DNA from: Opisthocomus hoazin
Taxonomy: Eukaryota > Chordata > Aves > Opisthocomiformes > Opisthocomidae
Length of the DNA: 64,000 bases
Assembly (NCBI RefSeq): GCF_030867145.1
Contig: NC_134428.1
Location: 19,695,537 to 19,759,536, forward strand
Direction: 5' to 3'
The position numbers were made by a program, and so were the translations under genes. Of the stretch, positions 11,084-22,742 are shown one piece after another. Below the pieces are notes generated by a model. That model saw only the letters and a list, made by a program, of their open reading frames with translations, did no database searches and was not told the origin of the DNA. Numbering within the stretch: the stretch's first letter is position 1; every line of letters starts with the position of its first letter.

Positions 11084-14035
11084 ACAGAATCACAGAATCA
11101 CAGAATAGAAGGGGTTGGAAGGGACCTCTGTGGGTCGTCTAGTCCAACCCCCCTGCCGAAGCAGGGTCACCTACAGTAGGCTGCACAGGATCTTGTCCAG
11201 GCGGGTCTTGAATATCTCCAGAGAAGGAGACTCCACAACCTCCCTGGGCAGCCTGTTCCAGTGCTCCGTCACCCTCAGAGGGAAGAAGTTCCTCCTCATG
11301 TTCAGACGGAACTTTCTGTGCCTCAGTTTGTGCCCATTGCCCCTTGTCCTGTCACTGAGCACCACTGAAAAGAGCTTGGCCCCATCCTCCTGACACCCAC
11401 CCTTCAGATATTTGTAGGCATTTATAAGGTCCCCTCGCAGCCTTCTCTTCTTCAGGCTGAACAAGCCCAGTTCCCTCAACCTCTCCTCGTAGTGGAGATG
11501 CTCCAGTCCCCTCACCATCCTTGTAGCCCTCCGCTGGACTCTCTCCAGTAGCTCCTCATCCTTCTTGAACTGGGGAGCCCAGAACTGGACACAGTACTCC
11601 AGATGAGGCCTCACCAGGGCAGTGTAGAGGGGAAGGAGAACCTCCCTTGTCCTGCTGGCCACACTCTTCTTGATGCACCCCAGGATCCCATTGGCTTTCT
11701 TGGCAGCCAGTGCACACTGCTGGCTCATGGTTAACCTGTCGTCCACCAGGACACCCAGGTCCCTCTCCGCAGAGCTGCTCTCCAGCAGGTCCACCCCAAG
11801 CCTGTACTGGTGCATGAGGTTGTTCCTCCCCAGGTGCAGGACCCTGCACTTGCCCTTGTTGAACCTCATCAGGTTCCTCTCTGCCCAGCTTTCCAGCCTA
11901 TCCAGGTCATGCTGAATGGCAGCACAGCCTTCTGGTGTATCTACCACTCCTCCCAGTTTGGTGTCATCAGCAAACTTGCTGAGGGTACATTCTAACTCTT
12001 CATCCAGGTCGTTGATGAAGAAGTTAAACAAGACTGGGCCCAGTACTGACCCCTGAGGGACACCACTTGTCACCAGCCTCCAACTAGACTCAGCGCCGCT
12101 GATGACAACCCTCTGAGTTCTGCTATTCAGCCAGTTCTCAATCCACTTCACCGACCACTCATCCAGCCCACACTTCCTGAGCTTCCCTAGGAGGATATCA
12201 TGGGAGACTGTGTCGAAAGCCTTGCTGAAGTCAAGGTAGATAACATCCACGGCTCTCCCTTCGTCTACCCAGCCAGTCATGTCATCGTAGAAAGCTATCA
12301 GATTGGTCAGGCATGATTTCCCCTTGGTGAATCCATGCTGACTACTCCTGATAACCTTCTTTTCTTCCACTTGCTTCATGATGGCCTCCAGGATAAGCTG
12401 CTCCATCACCTTTCCCGGGATGGAGGTGAGGCTGACCGGCCTGTAGTTCCCTGGGTCCTCCTTCTTGCCCTTTTTGAAGATTGGAGTGACATTGACCTTT
12501 CTCCAGTCCTCGGGCACCTCTCCTGTCCTCCAGGACCTCTCAAAGATGATGGAGAGTGGCTCAGCAATGACATCCGCCAGCTCCCTCAGCACTCGTGGGT
12601 GCATTCCATCGGGGCCCATGGATTTGTGGACATCCAGATCGCTTAAGCGATCCCTCACACAGTCCTCCTCGACCAAGGGAAAGTCGTTCTCTTTGTAGGC
12701 TTCATCTCTTCCCTCCGGGGCCTGGGATTCCTGAGGGCCAGTCTTAGCACTGAAGACTGAAGCAAAGAAGGCATTCATTAGCTCTGCCTTCTCCGCATCC
12801 TCCGTCACCAGGACACCCTCCTCATTCAGCAGCGGCCCCACGTTGTCCCTAGCCTTCCTTTTGCTGCTGATGTAGTTGAAGAAGCCCTTCTTGTTGTTTT
12901 TGACATCCCTTGCCAGCTTCAATTCCAGGTGAGCCTTGGCCTTCCTCGTCGCATCCCTGCATGCTCTCACTACGTTTCTGTACTCTTCCCAAGTGGCCTG
13001 TCCCTCTTTCCACATTCTATGCACCTTTCTCTTCTGCCTGATCTCCGCTAGAAGCTCCTTGTTTAACCATGCAGGTCTCCTGCCTCCTTTGCTAAATTTC
13101 TTTCTCAGGGGGATGCATTGCTCCTGTGCATGGAAGAAGTGTTGTTTAAAAAGCGACCAGCACTCATGGACCCCCCTGCCTTCGAGAGCCCTGGCCCACG
13201 GGATTCCTCCCAGTAGCTCCTTGAAGAGGGCAAAGTCAGCCCTCCTGAGGTCCAAGGTTTTGATCCTGCTTATCGCCCTGCTTCCTCCACGCAGGATCCT
13301 GAACTCGACCATTTCATGGTCACTGCAGCCGAGTCTACCTCCAACCTTCACGTCCTCCACCAGTCCCTCCTTGTTTGTTAACACGAGGTCCAGCAGCGCG
13401 CCTTTCCTTGTTGGTTCCTCCACCACTTGCATCATAAAGTTATCATCGATGCTCTGTAGGAACCTCCTGGATTGCGCCTGCCTAGCTGTATGGTCTTCCC
13501 AGCTGATGTCAGGGTGGTTGAAGTCCCCCATGAGAACCAGGGCCTGTGACTGTGAGGCTGCTTGCAGCTGCCTGTAGAAGGCCTCATCAACCTCCTCCTC
13601 CTGGTCAGGTGGCCTATAGTATACACCCACCGTAATGTCACCCGTGTGAGCCTGTCCCTTAATTCTAACCCACAAGCTTTCAACTCCTTCTTCACTTGCC
13701 CCCAGGCCAACCTCAATGCATTCCAGTTGCTCCCTCACATATAGAGCAACTCCCCCACCTCTCCTTGTTGGTCTGTCTTTCCTAAAGAGTCTGTAGCATC
13801 TATGACAGCATGCCAGTCATGCGAGTTGTCCCACCACGTTTCTGTGATGGCGACCAAGTCGTGGCCGTCCTGCTGTATAATGGCTTCCAGCTCCTCCTGT
13901 TTATTGCCCATACTACATGCATTGGTGTAAACACACTTGAGCTGGGCTGTCAATCTCACCCCTGGCCTTGGCACTCCAAGCCTAGGCTCATCCCTAGTGA
14001 GCTGGGCAATATCCCCTTCCCCCTTCGTAGTACTT
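11084..14035 (-). mobile_element. CR1 LINE, nearly full ORF2, inserted in SUN1 copy B intron
   Basis: This is a minus-strand CR1 non-LTR retrotransposon. Its 3' end lies at 11084-11110 with repeated ACAGAATC (TTCTGTGA on its own strand). It encodes the apurinic-type endonuclease and reverse transcriptase and ends upstream within the N-terminal endonuclease region. A duplicated TACTTCGTAG lies at the 5' boundary near 14030-14042. It sits in the intron between the exons ending at 11043 and starting at 15085. Copies A and C lack this whole interval. Confidence 0.9.
11171..13738 (-). CDS. CR1 ORF2: endonuclease (C-terminal part) and reverse transcriptase
   Basis: An 855-codon open frame. Its N-terminal part carries endonuclease motifs ([12 protein letters not shown], then CSDHEMVEF). 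It continues into a LINE reverse transcriptase with the [14 protein letters not shown] block, [11 protein letters not shown] and the catalytic FADD box, and ends with the CR1-type C-terminal domain. The first part of the endonuclease (TNACSMGNKQEELEA) lies in another frame at about 13790-14030, so one frameshift near 13740-13790 separates it. Apart from that break the frame is open, which points to a fairly young insertion. Confidence 0.9.
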   Translation of the reverse strand: MREQLECIEVGLGASEEGVESLWVRIKGQAHTGDITVGVYYRPPDQEEEVDEAFYRQLQAASQSQALVLMGDFNHPDISWEDHTARQAQSRRFLQSIDDNFMMQVVEEPTRKGALLDLVLTNKEGLVEDVKVGGRLGCSDHEMVEFRILRGGSRAISRIKTLDLRRADFALFKELLGGIPWARALEGRGVHECWSLFKQHFFHAQEQCIPLRKKFSKGGRRPAWLNKELLAEIRQKRKVHRMWKEGQATWEEYRNVVRACRDATRKAKAHLELKLARDVKNNKKGFFNYISSKRKARDNVGPLLNEEGVLVTEDAEKAELMNAFFASVFSAKTGPQESQAPEGRDEAYKENDFPLVEEDCVRDRLSDLDVHKSMGPDGMHPRVLRELADVIAEPLSIIFERSWRTGEVPEDWRKVNVTPIFKKGKKEDPGNYRPVSLTSIPGKVMEQLILEAIMKQVEEKKVIRSSQHGFTKGKSCLTNLIAFYDDMTGWVDEGRAVDVIYLDFSKAFDTVSHDILLGKLRKCGLDEWSVKWIENWLNSRTQRVVISGAESSWRLVTSGVPQGSVLGPVLFNFFINDLDEELECTLSKFADDTKLGGVVDTPEGCAAIQHDLDRLESWAERNLMRFNKGKCRVLHLGRNNLMHQYRLGVDLLESSSAERDLGVLVDDRLTMSQQCALAAKKANGILGCIKKSVASRTREVLLPLYTALVRPHLEYCVQFWAPQFKKDEELLERVQRRATRMVRGLEHLHYEERLRELGLFSLKKRRLRGDLINAYKYLKGGCQEDGAKLFSVVLSDRTRGNGHKLRHRKFRLNMRRNFFPLRVTEHWNRLPREVVESPSLEIFKTRLDKILCSLL

Positions 14036-14859
14036 CGTAGTACTTGATTTTGTTCACTAACTTTCTTGAAATGCACTGCAGTAAGTAATGTGGGGGTAGT
14101 GTTCATGTTAAAGAATGGTTGTGTTCCATGTAGTGGTACTATAAATTCTTTCCATTAGCACGTAACATTTCACTCAACTAGTTTATGGCTTGTTTCCTAC
14201 AGCAGCAGGGTTTTTTTGCATTTAAGACACGATGCAGTAGCAGGATGCAATAGCAGTTCTGTATACAGTACTTACCAATGCGTTATGCCTAACCCATGGG
14301 AATATGGAACAAAAACTCATGTAAAAGCAAGTTAGGTTTGTGATCCGAGGGATGTTTTTAAAAAAATCGGGCTTAATTTCTTTTGAAGCCTTTTATACAA
14401 TCTGACTAGAATGTAGCCAACAAAATACAACAGCAAGCATTAGTGCAGGATTATCAGCTTTGACTAAACTATTGTCTTGTGACAGTGCTCAAATATGATC
14501 TACCTATTGTGTACGGAATCAAAGCATACCATAAGGAAGTAATTAAGCAACTTGCTTAAGTACGCCGAACAAGTACCCTGCTCCTCTTAGAGCTGCCCCG
14601 GTGCCTTCTTTGAAATGTTGCAGCCAACGTTTTTATTCTGAAGTGTTGAACCCCTAGTGTAAACTACACACTTTCCTAGGGCTTTAAGTGTGTCATGTCC
14701 ACCAAACCAGTGCGGCACCCGGATTTCACATATGTTCTTCTGCACACCTGACTGGTCTGTTACTGCAGTGTTAGTCAACATAGTTAAAATAGGCGTGAAA
14801 GCTAGACTGCTATGTAGTATTGAATGTAGGTATTGATTTCACATATGTCTATTAGATAT

Positions 14860-15014
14860 TAGAATACCTCCTTCTCTGGAGATATTCAAGACCCGCCTGG
14901 ACAAGATCCTGTGCAGCCTACTGTAGGTGACCCTGCTTCGGCAGGGGGGTTGGACTAGATGACCCACAGAGGTCCCTTCCAACCCCTACTATTCTGTGAT
15001 TCTGTGATTCTGTG
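14860..15014 (+). mobile_element. Short 5'-truncated CR1 3' end with 9-bp target duplication
   Basis: Plus-strand CR1 3' terminal sequence, from the end of ORF2 ([12 protein letters not shown]) through the short 3' UTR to three TTCTGTGA units. ATTAGATAT occurs at 14851-14859 and 15015-15023 and looks like the target-site duplication. It lies just upstream of the coiled-coil exon at 15085. Confidence 0.85.
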
Positions 15015-15339
15015 ATTAGATATGGTGTTACTTGGTTTATAAAGATTAATCATTTTGGTTACAACTGTTAATGGCTTCTACTAGGTAAATGCCCAAGTCA
15101 AGGAATCTGTCAAGCTAATGCTTTTTGGTGATCAACAAGAAGACTTCCCCGAATCGCTTCTTCAATGGCTTGCATCCAATTTTGTGAGCAAAAGTGATCT
15201 GCACACTTCTCTGCAGCATCTAGAGTCGCAGATCCTCCAGAAGATCACTCTCCATATGTCTGTGACAAACCAAAAGCTAACATCTGCAGTAGTAACAAAG
15301 GCTGTGACTAATGCAGGGGTTCGTGGAATCACAGAAGCG

Positions 15340-15904
15340 GTGAGTGAGTTGAAGTTCTCGCAAGTTCAACTAAAACTGTAAGGCGTCCTTTTCTAGGCAT
15401 TTTTTGGAGCATCGCGGTCAATATAAATGTCAGTGGCTTGAAGAGATGTTTAGAACATGAATTGAAATGGGGAGAACTACAGAAAATGCTTGATGAAGCG
15501 TACGCTTACAGCATTGCTTGTTGCCTGTTGCGAATGTTTATTGTTTGGGGTTTTTTTTTGTTGTTTTTTTTTTTTTAAAGCATGCTATCTTGATAATTGC
15601 AGAATTCCCAAAAAAAGACTATACCAAAGCAATGCAGCTCAGGGTCTTGGGAAGGTGGGGGAAAGAATGCAACTTTTGAAGAAAGCACCAGTCAATATGC
15701 AGTATGAATTTGTATTTTAAGCCAAAAAACCATGCACTAAAAATGGCCTCTGTCTTGAGAGAGGCTTTCAAAGACTTGCGATGGAGTGCAGCATCTCAAA
15801 AAGATGCTTATTCTACATGTATACAGATGTGTATAGATCAATTACTTTATCAGTTGATATTATTAAATTCTTCCCTTTCTCCCCTTCTGTGTGTATATCT
15901 GTAG
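15340..15904 (+). other. SUN1 intron, copy B
   Basis: An intron between the coiled-coil exon and the first SUN-domain exon, matching copies A (2870-3409) and C (34737-35276). A T-rich run (15541-15580) is longer here than in the other copies. I see no other gene. Confidence 0.7.
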
Positions 15905-18900
15905 CAAGCCCAGACTATTGTAAACAATGCCCTGAAACTTTTCTCTCAAGACAAGACTGGTATGGTGGATTTCGCCTTGGAATCTGCAGGTAAATAGTGG
16001 AGGAAACTCCACTTTCACGATTCGTGTTATTTATAGTATCTACTAAAAATGTTGAAAGAAAGACGAAAGGTTAGCAGAGCATCCTTGTGTTCTGTCTGAT
16101 CATCAGACTACCACAACCTGTGTCTGTTGTTTACGGGGTTCCATATCAGCCCAGGTACATGTGGATGGGGATGGAGTAGTTCTTGTAAGCAAGTGTACAA
16201 CTGAATAATAGAGAGCCACAGATCTGCTTGCGTGGGGTGTATGCACCACTGAACTCACTAGGGAAAATGTGTATGTTTTAGCCCTCTGAGGTGAAAAGCC
16301 TTGAACATTCTGAAAAGAACACTGTACTTGATAGAAGCATTGTATCCCCAGCCAATGACTAGACTTGAACAGTATCTTTACTAGTTGGTTTTGAGGAAAA
16401 GAACTGGTATGTTCACGAAGCTTTGTACAAATCTCTGGCTGAAAAGTCTTCAGGAAGAAATGAGTAATTATTTCGGCTAACCTGATACATCTTTTTTAAG
16501 GTGGCAGCATTCTGAGTACTCGCTGTTCTGAAACCTATAACACCAACAGAGCAGTGATCAGCCTCTTTGGAATTCCTCTGTGGTACTTCTCTCAGCCTCC
16601 ACGGGCGGTGATTCAGGTAATTAAAGGCCGAGTAAAGAAATTCAGCAATGTTATTTTGTGCTGAGGGGTTTGGATTGTTTCTTGGATGCTGGATGTTTCT
16701 GTCTGCAACACACTGTGGGGCATGGGTCCTTTGAACGATGTTCCCAAGAGTGCCATTCTTCTGGTAGTTCCTGGGCGCTGCTCAAGTCGTCTTCTAGCAA
16801 AACGAAGACCCTGCTAGGAGGCTTGGGTGGTACACTGGACTTCTGCAGAGTGTGAGCACTGGGAAGGTTCCTGTTGTGAAGTAGTCTCCAGGCGGATCTT
16901 CAAAATGCTGCTGGCTGTTCGGGAGGATGTGCTGTCTCCCTGAAGAATGCTACCAAATAGATTATATTCTGCCACTTACTCTCTAAGACTGTCCCTAATA
17001 ATTCAGAATTCGTCACAACTCTTTCTGGCAAAATGCTTGTGGCTGCAGGTTTTGTTGTTGCTGTTGTGTTCCATCCTGTTCTCTCCCCTTTCCTCCTGTC
17101 TAGCCGGACACGTATCCAGGAAACTGCTGGGCTTTCAAAGGACCACAGGGGTGTCTCGTAGTTCGACTTTCAAGGAAGATCTATCCGACTGCCTTTACGT
17201 TGGAACACATCCCAAAAGCACTTTCACCAACAGGAGAGATCTCCAGTGCTCTGAGGAGCTTTGCAGTATATGTAAGTCTGTCTCTGAACTTCAGAGGATA
17301 TTTGTATGCATAAAGAATATTTGTGGCGCAGATCTTAGAAAATAAGGACTGAAGGGAGGACAGCTAAGGAGAGAAACTGCTTGCTTTTAAAATTGCTGTT
17401 TTTGTAATCAGCTTTGAGACTAGGAATAAGAAGTCTTACAGCTAATTTTGAGGGAGCTGTTTCTTTTTTTCCTGCTTTATACAGTAGTAAACATTTTTGG
17501 AGGGAGGTGACTGTTTTTGATTTGGTATCGTTCTTTCAGGCACTCAAATTGTTCCATCCTTCCACCACTCCTACTGCTTACCCTCTCCCTCCTCAGTGTT
17601 GGCTTTGCACCTTGTCTGTGATGTGCCTTCAGTGTGTTTTAAATTGTTTTTAACTAGCACCACAGCTGCTTAGGCAGGACTGCAGAACAGAAGACCACAG
17701 GCTACATCAGAGCCTAGCTGTGATACCTGAGAACATTTGTCTAGCTCCATTAAATGCTGAAGCCGCCGTCTGCAAGCATCTGAATCTTGGCTTCCGTCTT
17801 GTTTGTGATGTTGCTGTTTTCTCATTCTTGTTTGTCCTGAGCAGTTTACATTGTACACTGCGATCTTGGTTGTGCCATGGAAATGATGGGGTTTGACCAT
17901 GAAAACAGCAACATACAAACATAGCACAGCTCTTTGCAGTTCAGGAAAGTCAAATGCAGAGCTGTGGCTGAAGAAGCATGACGTTCCACGGGAAGTATTC
18001 TGACCTCGGTTTCAGAGACTTGCGTTGACAGGCAGTTAGGTAGGCATGCTTCTGGCTTTGGTTTGACTTGAAATGTGATGGAAGCAAACGTCTTTCTCCT
18101 GTTGTTGTAGGGTCTAGATAATGAATATCAAGAAGGCGGCAAGCTTCTAGGACAGTATGTCTACGACCAAGACGGAGAACCACTGCAGACCTTTCCAGTG
18201 ATGGTAAGTCTGGATGAGAAGATTTCAAGTGTCAGAAGAAGCACACGCATATTTTCTAGGGTAGTGCACAATGAGCAGTGAAGGAAAAAGGCTTCATTCT
18301 CTGTTGGGCACTGTAGAAACTGAGGTGGAAAGTAGCTACTGATCTGCCTCAAAACCTAAGGTTCGGATAGTTTAGAGGGGAGGAAAGTTTTGTGCCAGGT
18401 GGACACAAGTGGTGTGAAGATACCGAACGTATGAGGAGTCTGCTTCATGCTGCTTCTGACTCCCTTCACAAAAAAAAACCCAACAAAACGGTTGTAAGGC
18501 AAAGAAGGTTCTGTTCCTAGTGGCAGAAGGTTCCCAAGGCATCACTTAATTATTAATCAAAGTTGGTAGTTGCAGGAATGAAAGAAAGCGCCTTCAGTTG
18601 CACCTGTTTATACTCAAAACCAAACTCTGGTTTGTGTGTTTGTTTTTTCCTTCTGCAGGAGAAAAGTGAAAACGCATTCCAAATAGTGGAACTGAGAGTG
18701 TTTCTAACTGGGGACATCCGGAATATACCTGCCTTTATCGGTTCAGAGTGCATGGGAAACTTGCCGAATAATCTCCAACACTTCAGCTTGGACTGGTTTT
18801 ACGGTTGTGCATTTTGTTCTCGATTTTTGTATATGCCGGAAAGCCTAGAAGACTGGAATCTTGCCTTTTTCTTCGTGGAGGCAGTCGTGATGCGTGGGGC

Positions 18901-18994
18901 TGACTGCCTAGGTCTGGGCAAGCCCGTGCGTGGGCCTTCGTCCGCCTCGTCATTTGCCTGCCCCTCCGGTTCCATTGCCTCATACCTATTGCGT

Positions 18995-19720
18995 CAGGGC
19001 ACCTGGGGTGGAGAGGGAGGCCGGGAGGGGATTCGCCTGCCGCCCCGAGCAGGGACCCGTTTCCATTCCCCGCTGTCTCTCAGGTGCTCTCCTTCAGCCT
19101 GGTGGCGAGAGGGCAGGGGATCTTCTGCTTCTTGCGGAACGTCCATCCTGTGCGCTTGTTTCGGGGGTGGCAGGGCATGGCTCCACCAGTCTATTTCCCC
19201 CTCGCACTCCCTGATGCTCCTGAACCTTTCTGCCTCCTCTTTGAGCTCTGCCACCAGGACGAGCAGATCATCCACCTGGTCACAGCGCACGCAGGCGTTC
19301 TGCCTGCTGCCCTCCCATACCAGTGACAGGCTCGGGCACTCCCTGCAGCCAGAGACCTGCACAGCTGCCTGTTTATGCGGGAGCTCTGTCTGGGTCGCCG
19401 TATTCCGCCTGGGGACGGTTTTCAGGCGAGTGGAGACCATAGCTACCAGCTGAGCGAGTGATGACCACCGGCTGAATTTACCCCGGTAGCTGGCCGAGCC
19501 TCGGGGCCCTGCCTGCGCCAGCTGCCGTGCCAACTGCCGTGGCAGGCCCTGTTTGCCCGTCCTGGTCGCCACACTGTGGGTCGCTCGTGCTCCCTCAGGG
19601 CTGCTTTTGTGAGGGGGGAGGGTGCCGCCATCACTCTTGACCCCGCTCTTCTTTGGGGTGGGGGAGTTGGTGGGGGCACGCTCTCTCTCGCCGGGCGCCT
19701 GTCTCGGCTGTTCTGCCGCT
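18995..19720 (-). mobile_element. CR1 ORF1 fragment, copy B
   Basis: This is the copy of the 6340-7060 fragment, again on the minus strand and again behind the last SUN1 exon, with the same CVRCDQVDD coiled-coil block. The G-run at its 5' side is interrupted here (GGGGTGGGGG), unlike the long uninterrupted runs in A and C. Its presence in all copies shows that it was inserted before the duplications. Confidence 0.55.
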
Positions 19721-19817
19721 GAGAAAAGGTTTCCCCGGTGCGATCCCTCGCTCCGGAGCCCTTCACTACGTGGTATGTTCCTCTCTGCTGCCTGCAATCT
19801 GACAAGATGCTGTTGAG

Positions 19818-21537
19818 AGGATGCAGAGAAGGCAGAGCTACTGAATGCCTTCTTTGCTTCAGTCTTCAGTGCCAAGGCAGGCCCTCAGGAATCCCAGGCC
19901 CCGGAGGTAAGAGAGGAAGCCTACAGAGAGGATGACTTTCCCTTGGTCGAGAAGGACTGTGTGAGGGATCGCTTAAGCGATCTGGACGTCCACAAATCCA
20001 TGGGCCCCGATGGAATGCACCCACGAGTGCTGAGGGAGCTGGCGGATGTTATTGCTGAGCCACTCTCCATCATCTTTGAGAGGTCCTGGAGGACAGGAGA
20101 GGTGCCGGAGGACTGGAGAAAGGCCAATGTCACTCCAGTCTTCAACAAGGGCAAGAAGGAGGACCCAGGGAACTACAGGCCGGTCAGCCTCACCTCCATC
20201 CCGGGAAAGGTGATGGAGCAGCTTATCCTGGAGGTCATCAACAAGCAAGTGGAGGAAAAGAAGGTTATCAGGAGTAGTCAGCGTGGATTCACCAAGGGGA
20301 AATCATGCTTGACCAATCTGATAGCTTTCTACGATGACATGACTGGCTGGGCAGATGAAGGGAGAGCCATGGATGTTGTCTACCTAGACTTCAGCAAGGC
20401 TTTCGACACAGTCTCCCATAATATCGTCCTAGGGAAGCTCAGGAAGTATGGGCTGGATGAGTGGTCGGTGAGGTGGATTGAGAACTGGCTGAATGGCAGA
20501 ACTCAGAGGGTTGTCATCAGCGGCGCTGAGTCTAGTTGGAGGCCGGTAACTAGTGGTGTCCCCCAGGGGTCAGTACTGGGCCCAGCCTTGTTCAACTTCT
20601 TCATCAATGACCTGGATGAAGAGTTAGAGTGTACCCTCAGCAAGTTTGCTGATGACACCAAACTGGGAGGAGTGGTAGATACACCAGCAGGCTGTGCTGC
20701 CATTCAGCGTGACCTGGACAGGCTGGAAAGTTGGGCAGAGAGGAACCTGATGAGGTTCAACAAAGCCAAATGCAGGGTCCTGCACATGGGGAGAAACAAC
20801 CCCAGGCATCAGTACAGGCTTGGGGCGGACCTGCTGGAGAGCAGCTGTGCGGAGAGGGACCTGGGCGTCCTGGTGGACGACAGGTTAACCATGAGCCAGC
20901 AGTGTGCACTGGCTGCCAAGAAGGCCAATGGCATTCTGGGATGCATCAAGAGGAGTGTGGCCGGCAGGTCGAGGGAGGTTCTCCTTCCCCTTTACACTGC
21001 CCTAGTGAGGCCTCATCTGGAGTACTGTGTCCAGTTCTGGGCTCCCCAGTTCAAGAAAGATGAGGAGCTACTGGAGAGAGTCCAGCGGAGGGCTACAAGG
21101 ATGGTGAGGGGACTGGAACATCTCTGCTATGAGGAGAGGCTGAGGGAGCTGGCCTTGTTCAGCCTGAAGAAGAGAAGGCTGCGAGGGGACCTAATAAATG
21201 CTTACAAATATCTGAAGGGTGGGTGTCAGGAGGATGGTGCCAAGCTCTTTTCAGTGGTGCCCAGTGACAGGACAAGGGGCAATGAGCACAGACTGAAGCA
21301 CAGGAAGTTCCGTCTGAATATGAGGAAGATTTTCTTCCCTCTGAGGGTGACGGAGCACTGGAGCAGGCTGCCCAGGGAGGTTGTGGAGTCTCCTTCTCTG
21401 GAGATATTCAACACCCGCCTGGACAAGGTCCTCTACAACCTACTGTAGGTGACCCTGCTCCGGCAGGAGGGTTGGGCTAGATGACCCACAGAGGTCCCTT
21501 CCAACCCCTACCATTCTGTGATTCTGTGAGATGTTTA
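19818..21537 (+). mobile_element. 5'-truncated CR1 inserted in copy B between SUN1 and GET4 fragments
   Basis: A plus-strand CR1 starting inside ORF2 and ending in TTCTGTGATTCTGTGA. Copy C keeps the empty site: GCTGTTGAG at 37264-37272 runs straight into ATGTTTAAATAAA. The insertion is therefore specific to copy B and later than the split from C. Only a very short target duplication (about TGAG) is visible. Confidence 0.9.
19943..21448 (+). CDS. CR1 ORF2 reverse transcriptase fragment
   Basis: A 501-codon open frame covering the reverse transcriptase and C-terminal part of CR1 ORF2. [26 protein letters not shown] and the FADD catalytic box are present. The endonuclease is missing because the element is 5' truncated. 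The frame is open to its natural stop just before the 3' UTR. It is not a host gene. Confidence 0.85.
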   Translation: MVEKDCVRDRLSDLDVHKSMGPDGMHPRVLRELADVIAEPLSIIFERSWRTGEVPEDWRKANVTPVFNKGKKEDPGNYRPVSLTSIPGKVMEQLILEVINKQVEEKKVIRSSQRGFTKGKSCLTNLIAFYDDMTGWADEGRAMDVVYLDFSKAFDTVSHNIVLGKLRKYGLDEWSVRWIENWLNGRTQRVVISGAESSWRPVTSGVPQGSVLGPALFNFFINDLDEELECTLSKFADDTKLGGVVDTPAGCAAIQRDLDRLESWAERNLMRFNKAKCRVLHMGRNNPRHQYRLGADLLESSCAERDLGVLVDDRLTMSQQCALAAKKANGILGCIKRSVAGRSREVLLPLYTALVRPHLEYCVQFWAPQFKKDEELLERVQRRATRMVRGLEHLCYEERLRELALFSLKKRRLRGDLINAYKYLKGGCQEDGAKLFSVVPSDRTRGNEHRLKHRKFRLNMRKIFFPLRVTEHWSRLPREVVESPSLEIFNTRLDKVLYNLL

Positions 21538-21649
21538 GAGAAAAGAGTTTTAATTTTTGAAAGTGCACGTAATGCTTGAAAGAAGAAATCAAAGTTTCTT
21601 TCCTGTATTTTTGATCACCTGCTGCAATCGCTACGCCAGTAAAACCCAA

Positions 21650-22050
21650 GGAGTGCCCCTTGCCCGAGGGGCAGGCGCAGGGGCTTTGTTGCCAAATGCC
21701 TTCTCCCCCTTCCTCTCTCCCCCCGGCTGGGTCTCAGCGGTCTGCAATACCCTCTCCCCAGTTCGTGCCTGAGATGTTTGGGCTTGGGTTCATTCCGCTC
21801 TCTGAGCCCCCTTCCCTCAGCTGCGTCGATGGCGGCCGCGATGATGGCGGCGGAGCAGGAAGCCGTCAAAGGCGGCGGCAGGAACCGCGGCGGCGTGCAG
21901 CGCGTGGAGGGCAAGCTGCGCGCCAGCGTCGAGAAGGGCGACTGCTACGAGGCGCACCAGATGTACCGGACGCTCTTCTTCAGGTGGGGCCCGGCCCGCC
22001 GCCCTGCCCCTCCCCGCCCGGCCTTCCAGAGCCTTCCCACGCACCCAGCG
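21650..22050 (+). promoter_or_regulatory. Partial duplicate of the GET4 CpG-rich promoter
   Basis: This GC-rich sequence matches the region upstream of true GET4. Roughly 240 bases just before the ATG (equivalent to about 37560-37788) are deleted: CTTCCCTC joins straight to GCGTCGATGG. Whether it still promotes transcription cannot be told. Confidence 0.5.
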
Positions 22051-22494
22051 TAACCACATCTGTTTTGCTTTCCTGGAAGCTTCTCTTCTGATGCCATCAA
22101 ATGACTATAACTTTTGTGTAAGGGAATGCTGAGACTTGATACTGTGCCTTAGCTGTAGATGTTGATGAAAAGACTAAGTCTACAAAATTCTGGTTGATGT
22201 TTTCTTTTCTGTACCGATATGTTCATCACTAGCAGCATCTGTCTGTTTTGTAGCAAAAACAGTGCTGCTGATGTGTCCGTGCTGGGTTTGGAGTCTTTGG
22301 AGAAATCGGATGCAAAAGTAGCAGAGGACCTTTTAGGTGAGGTGACTTTTGCGCTCGCTTTGACGTTGCTCAGATGTGCTTTGAGTTGAAGACTGGTAAC
22401 AACAGTCACTGTGCAACCTGAAATGCTTTTTGTATGCCCTCCCAGATGGCTAAGGGTTACCTTTGTGGGCATGCTTAGAACAATCGTTGCTGTC
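21829..22494 (+). pseudogene. GET4: Truncated GET4 copy (exon 1 and exon 3)
   Basis: 21829-21983 is a full copy of GET4 exon 1 with intact ATG and GT donor; it differs from the true exon by A to V and Y to C ([10 protein letters not shown]). At about 22049 intron 1 jumps into sequence matching intron 2 of the real gene (from about 42155), which removes exon 2. 22254-22336 is exon 3 with one extra A (CAAAAACAG), giving a frameshift and an early stop. The intron 3 sequence after it carries a short internal deletion and then runs into a CR1 fragment at 22495. Exons 4-9 are absent. It cannot make GET4. Confidence 0.9.
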
Positions 22495-22742
22495 AGGTTG
22501 TGCCTGGGAAGGTTTAGAGGAGATACTGGGATAGATATCTTCACTGAAAGGGTTGTCAAGCATTGGCACAGGCTGCCCAGGGAAGCGGCTGAGTCACCAT
22601 CCGTGGAGGTATTTAAAAGACTTGTAGATGTGGTGCTTAGGGACATGGTTTAGTGGTGGACTTGGCGGTGTTATGTTTATGGTTGGACTTGATGATCTTC
22701 AAGGTCTTTTCCAACCTAAATGATTCCATGATTCTACAATAC
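22495..22742 (+). mobile_element. CR1 3' fragment (older subfamily)
   Basis: Typical CR1 3' sequence: GGCTGCCCAGGGAAG, then GTGGAGGTATTTAAAAGAC and CTTGATGATCTTCAAGGTC, ending at GATTCCATGATTCTAC. It lacks the TTCTGTGA repeat of the young insertions. It marks the end of the GET4-like sequence and the start of SUN1 5'-half sequence. Confidence 0.85.

Larger units (their letters stand above)
8332..18771 (+). pseudogene. SUN1: SUN1 copy B, full coiled-coil exon set but frameshifted
   Basis: Exons: 8332-8478, 8635-8859, 9357-9443, 9819-9862, 10908-11043, 15085-15339, 15905-15989, 16501-16616, 17104-17271, 18111-18203 and 18659-18771. The four exons from 9357 to 15339 encode the heptad-rich coiled coil (LRQEHELRILTLEDLLQ, IKKIELELSQMKSELL) needed for SUN1 trimerisation. 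They are absent from copies A and C. The two membrane exons are missing at the 5' side. Exon 8332-8478 has one extra G near 8415. The last exon lost one T near 18702, which replaces the end of the SUN domain with an open frame running to 19453. The 17104 exon reads GPQGC where copy A and remembered human SUN1 read GSQGY. It is probably a pseudogene, unless the single-base indels are consensus errors. Confidence 0.75.

Noticed and set aside
11171-13738. Reverse transcriptase as sign of an endogenous retrovirus
   Set aside because: No LTRs, gag, protease or integrase motifs. The endonuclease-RT order and TTCTGTGA 3' repeats identify CR1, a non-LTR element.
8332-18771. Splicing from copy A membrane exons into copy B coiled-coil exons to make a full SUN1
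   Set aside because: The phases would permit it, but it requires skipping all distal copy A exons and the first two B exons, and it still ends in the frameshifted B exon. No sequence feature favours it.
18994-19875. 293-codon minus-strand frame as a host gene
   Set aside because: It is the B copy of the CR1 ORF1 fragment plus flanking sequence, and the same frame recurs in copy A.
22411-22653. 80-codon open frame that appears to be a small gene
   Set aside because: It spans the end of GET4-like intron sequence and a CR1 3' fragment, so it is a chance fusion.
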